A program made the translations under genes and the position numbers. The notes under the pieces were generated by a model. The model ran no database searches. It had not been told where the DNA came from and saw only the letters and a list, made by a program, of their open reading frames with translations. DNA of 7,195 bases from Bryobacterales bacterium (GTDB taxonomy: Bacteria > Acidobacteriota > Terriglobia > Bryobacterales > Bryobacteraceae): NCBI GenBank assembly GCA_003154855.1, contig PMEV01000053.1:969-8163 (forward strand), read 5' to 3'. Below are positions 6,122 to 7,195 of this stretch, in pieces (positions within the stretch are counted from its first letter, which is position 1; each line of letters begins with the position of its first letter).

Positions 6122-6553
6122 TCACTTCTTCTTTCCCGCCATGATGCCCGCCAGCAGGTCCTCGTGGACCTTCTCAACGGCGGCGCGCACCGGGTCGATT
6201 TCGTCGCGGTCGAGGGCGCTCATCGACTCGCGAAAGTCGGCCAACAGGCGCAGCAACCCCCGGGTCTTGATCTCGGCGTCCTTGAAACGCCAGGGACTCT
6301 TGCCGGCCTGTAGGAGCGAGGCGTAGGCCAGGCCGACCAATTGCGAGACCTCGCGCAGACTGGCGTTAGTCGCGCGCAGGTCGTCCTTCTGCGTGTAGGC
6401 TTCCCGGGCGGCCTTGAAACTCTCCCCGGCGGCCGCGAGCGCCAGCTTGGCGCGCTTGGCAAGATCAGGCTCGGCCTGGACCGCGGCCAAGTCCACCGCG
6501 CCGAGCGGAAGCGCCAGGCAGAAGGTAACCAGCAAAGCGGCAGGGCGGATCAC
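6122..6553 (-). CDS. Small exported helical protein of unknown function
   Basis: The product is 143 residues from a GTG start, with a signal peptide (MIRPAALLVTFCLALPLGA, cut near residue 19). The mature part is helical: EPDLAKRAKLALAAAGESF (28-46), a central helix containing SQLVGLAYASLLQ (70-82), then KDAEIKTRGLLRLLADF (91-107) and DPVRAAVEKVHEDLLAGI (120-137), ending in Gly-Lys-Lys-Lys. I recognise no named family. It follows the TPR gene by 6 bases and precedes the next exported gene by 1 base, so it is almost certainly co-transcribed with both. Its helix order resembles that of the downstream protein, in particular an 'EP-x2-(A/E)-x-R' start and a late 'D-x2-R' helix pair, which may mean that the two are diverged paralogues. 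An accessory envelope role with the TPR protein is inferred only from gene order. Confidence 0.82.
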   Translation of the reverse strand: MIRPAALLVTFCLALPLGAVDLAAVQAEPDLAKRAKLALAAAGESFKAAREAYTQKDDLRATNASLREVSQLVGLAYASLLQAGKSPWRFKDAEIKTRGLLRLLADFRESMSALDRDEIDPVRAAVEKVHEDLLAGIMAGKKK

Positions 6554-6559
6554 GCGGCG

Positions 6560-7195
6560 CTACCTCCGATCGAGTTCCCTCTCAATGATACGCGCTCTCT
6601 GGCGGGCCAGGAAATCTTCATTGGAATTCTTGCCCTCGTCGGCGGCCAGGAACTGGCGGTAGCTGGCGAGCGCGCCCTTGAGATCGCGCAAGCGGTCCAG
6701 GATGATGGCGCGCAGATACATGTGCCCCGGTTTTTCGCCGCCCAGCGCCTTGACGCGATCCAGGGCGGCTAGCGCGCGAGGGTAATCCGCGAGGGAATTC
6801 AGCGTGGCCGCGAAGTCGCTCCAGGCCTCGACGCGATTCGGCTGGGCCTGCACGACGCGCTCGAATTCGGCCGCCGCCTCGGCGAATTTGCGCTGATCGA
6901 GAAGCTCGCGGCCAATGGCCAGGCGCAGGTCCAGATTGCCGGGATCCGCGGCCAGCGCCTGCTGCAAAAGGGGGATCTCCTTGTCGGGCTGCTTATTCTT
7001 GCGATAGGCCTGCGCCAGAGCCAGCCGGTTGGCGTCGGTGGGGGATTTGGCCACCGCCCATTCCAGATGCGGGATCGCCTCGGCGGGGTTCCCGGTCTCG
7101 AGCAGAGCCATCCCCAGGCGCTCGCGCACCGCGAGGTTGTCGGGGAACTGGCGGTAGAGGGCGATGGCCTCGGCGGTTCGGCCGCTTTTCTCGTA
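6560..7195 (-). CDS. Partial TPR-repeat protein (5' end outside the window)
   Basis: The frame is open from the right edge to TAG at 6562-6560, giving 211 visible residues; the N-terminus, and any signal peptide, lies outside. An in-frame GTG at 7129 is internal to a repeat and is not the real start, because the 22 codons before it continue the pattern (GRTAEAIALYRQFPDN). I count about five to six tetratricopeptide repeats of 33-34 residues, with units starting near visible residues 1, 21, 55, 88, 122 and 156. They carry the usual consensus positions: LGMALLETGNPAEAIPHLEWAV, LAQAYRKN and IGRELLDQRKFAEAAAEFERVV, with periodic P-x-N/D turns. TPRs are protein-protein scaffolds, and in this setting a periplasmic or envelope assembly role with the two downstream exported proteins is likely but inferred. 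It ends with a basic helix (ARQRARIIERELDRR). Confidence 0.9.
   Translation of the reverse strand, partial: YEKSGRTAEAIALYRQFPDNLAVRERLGMALLETGNPAEAIPHLEWAVAKSPTDANRLALAQAYRKNKQPDKEIPLLQQALAADPGNLDLRLAIGRELLDQRKFAEAAAEFERVVQAQPNRVEAWSDFAATLNSLADYPRALAALDRVKALGGEKPGHMYLRAIILDRLRDLKGALASYRQFLAADEGKNSNEDFLARQRARIIERELDRR
6562..6567 (-). promoter_or_regulatory. Ribosome binding site that sets the GTG start at 6553
   Basis: On the minus strand GGAGGT lies 8 bases before GTG 6553 and overlaps the last base of the TPR gene's TAG stop (6562-6560). The placement supports both the GTG start and coupled translation of the two genes. Confidence 0.8.

Noticed and set aside
5278..6144. A 288-codon plus-strand frame opposite the exported-protein operon
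   Set aside because: The minus-strand genes here have signal peptides, ribosome binding sites and operon spacing; the plus-strand frame has none and would overlap all of them.
6121..6177. A start at 6177 for the second exported protein
   Set aside because: It would add an Arg-rich stretch before a clear signal peptide and overlap the preceding gene by over 50 bases; the ATG at 6120 is better.

Overview
The window looks like chromosomal DNA from an Acidobacteriota member, most likely the Bryobacterales/Solibacter group. This is inferred from GC-rich coding sequence, a protein made almost entirely of the Solibacter-type C-terminal domain (TIGR03437), the N-terminal stub of an acidobacterial MacB/ADOP-type permease, a Tat-exported aldo/keto reductase and an exported TrbI/VirB10-like glycine-zipper protein. 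No rRNA, tRNA, CRISPR array, integrase or transposase was seen.

Layout, left to right. Bases 1-829 hold a minus-strand gene that runs off the left edge. It has a clear signal peptide and no function I recognise, and its third codon positions are less GC-rich than those of its neighbours. Bases 830-1192 separate it from a divergent plus-strand gene and contain a 33-codon remnant of an ADOP permease. A plus-strand block follows: a Tat-exported aldo/keto reductase (1193-2086), mutY (GTG start at 2083, sharing 4 bases with the reductase), a solo TIGR03437 protein (3106-3900), a perfect GC-rich hairpin (3909-3927), and the TrbI-like protein (3969-4775). A second hairpin (4811-4836) lies between this block and the convergent minus-strand genes.

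The right half reads leftward. A TPR protein enters from the right edge (7195-6560), followed by two small exported helical proteins (6553-6122 and 6120-5479) packed 6 bp and 1 bp apart, which strongly suggests one transcript. A separate small DUF3237-like gene (5291-4851) has its own ribosome binding site after a 187-base gap.

Most products appear to act at or outside the inner membrane: six of the eight intact or partial CDSs other than the ADOP stub carry or may carry export signals or belong to an exported-protein operon. MutY is the clear cytosolic exception. No complete novel defence or mobile system is visible. The most interesting items are the TPR/two-exported-protein operon, whose two small proteins may be diverged paralogues, the edge gene, and the coupling of a Tat-exported reductase to a DNA-repair glycosylase.
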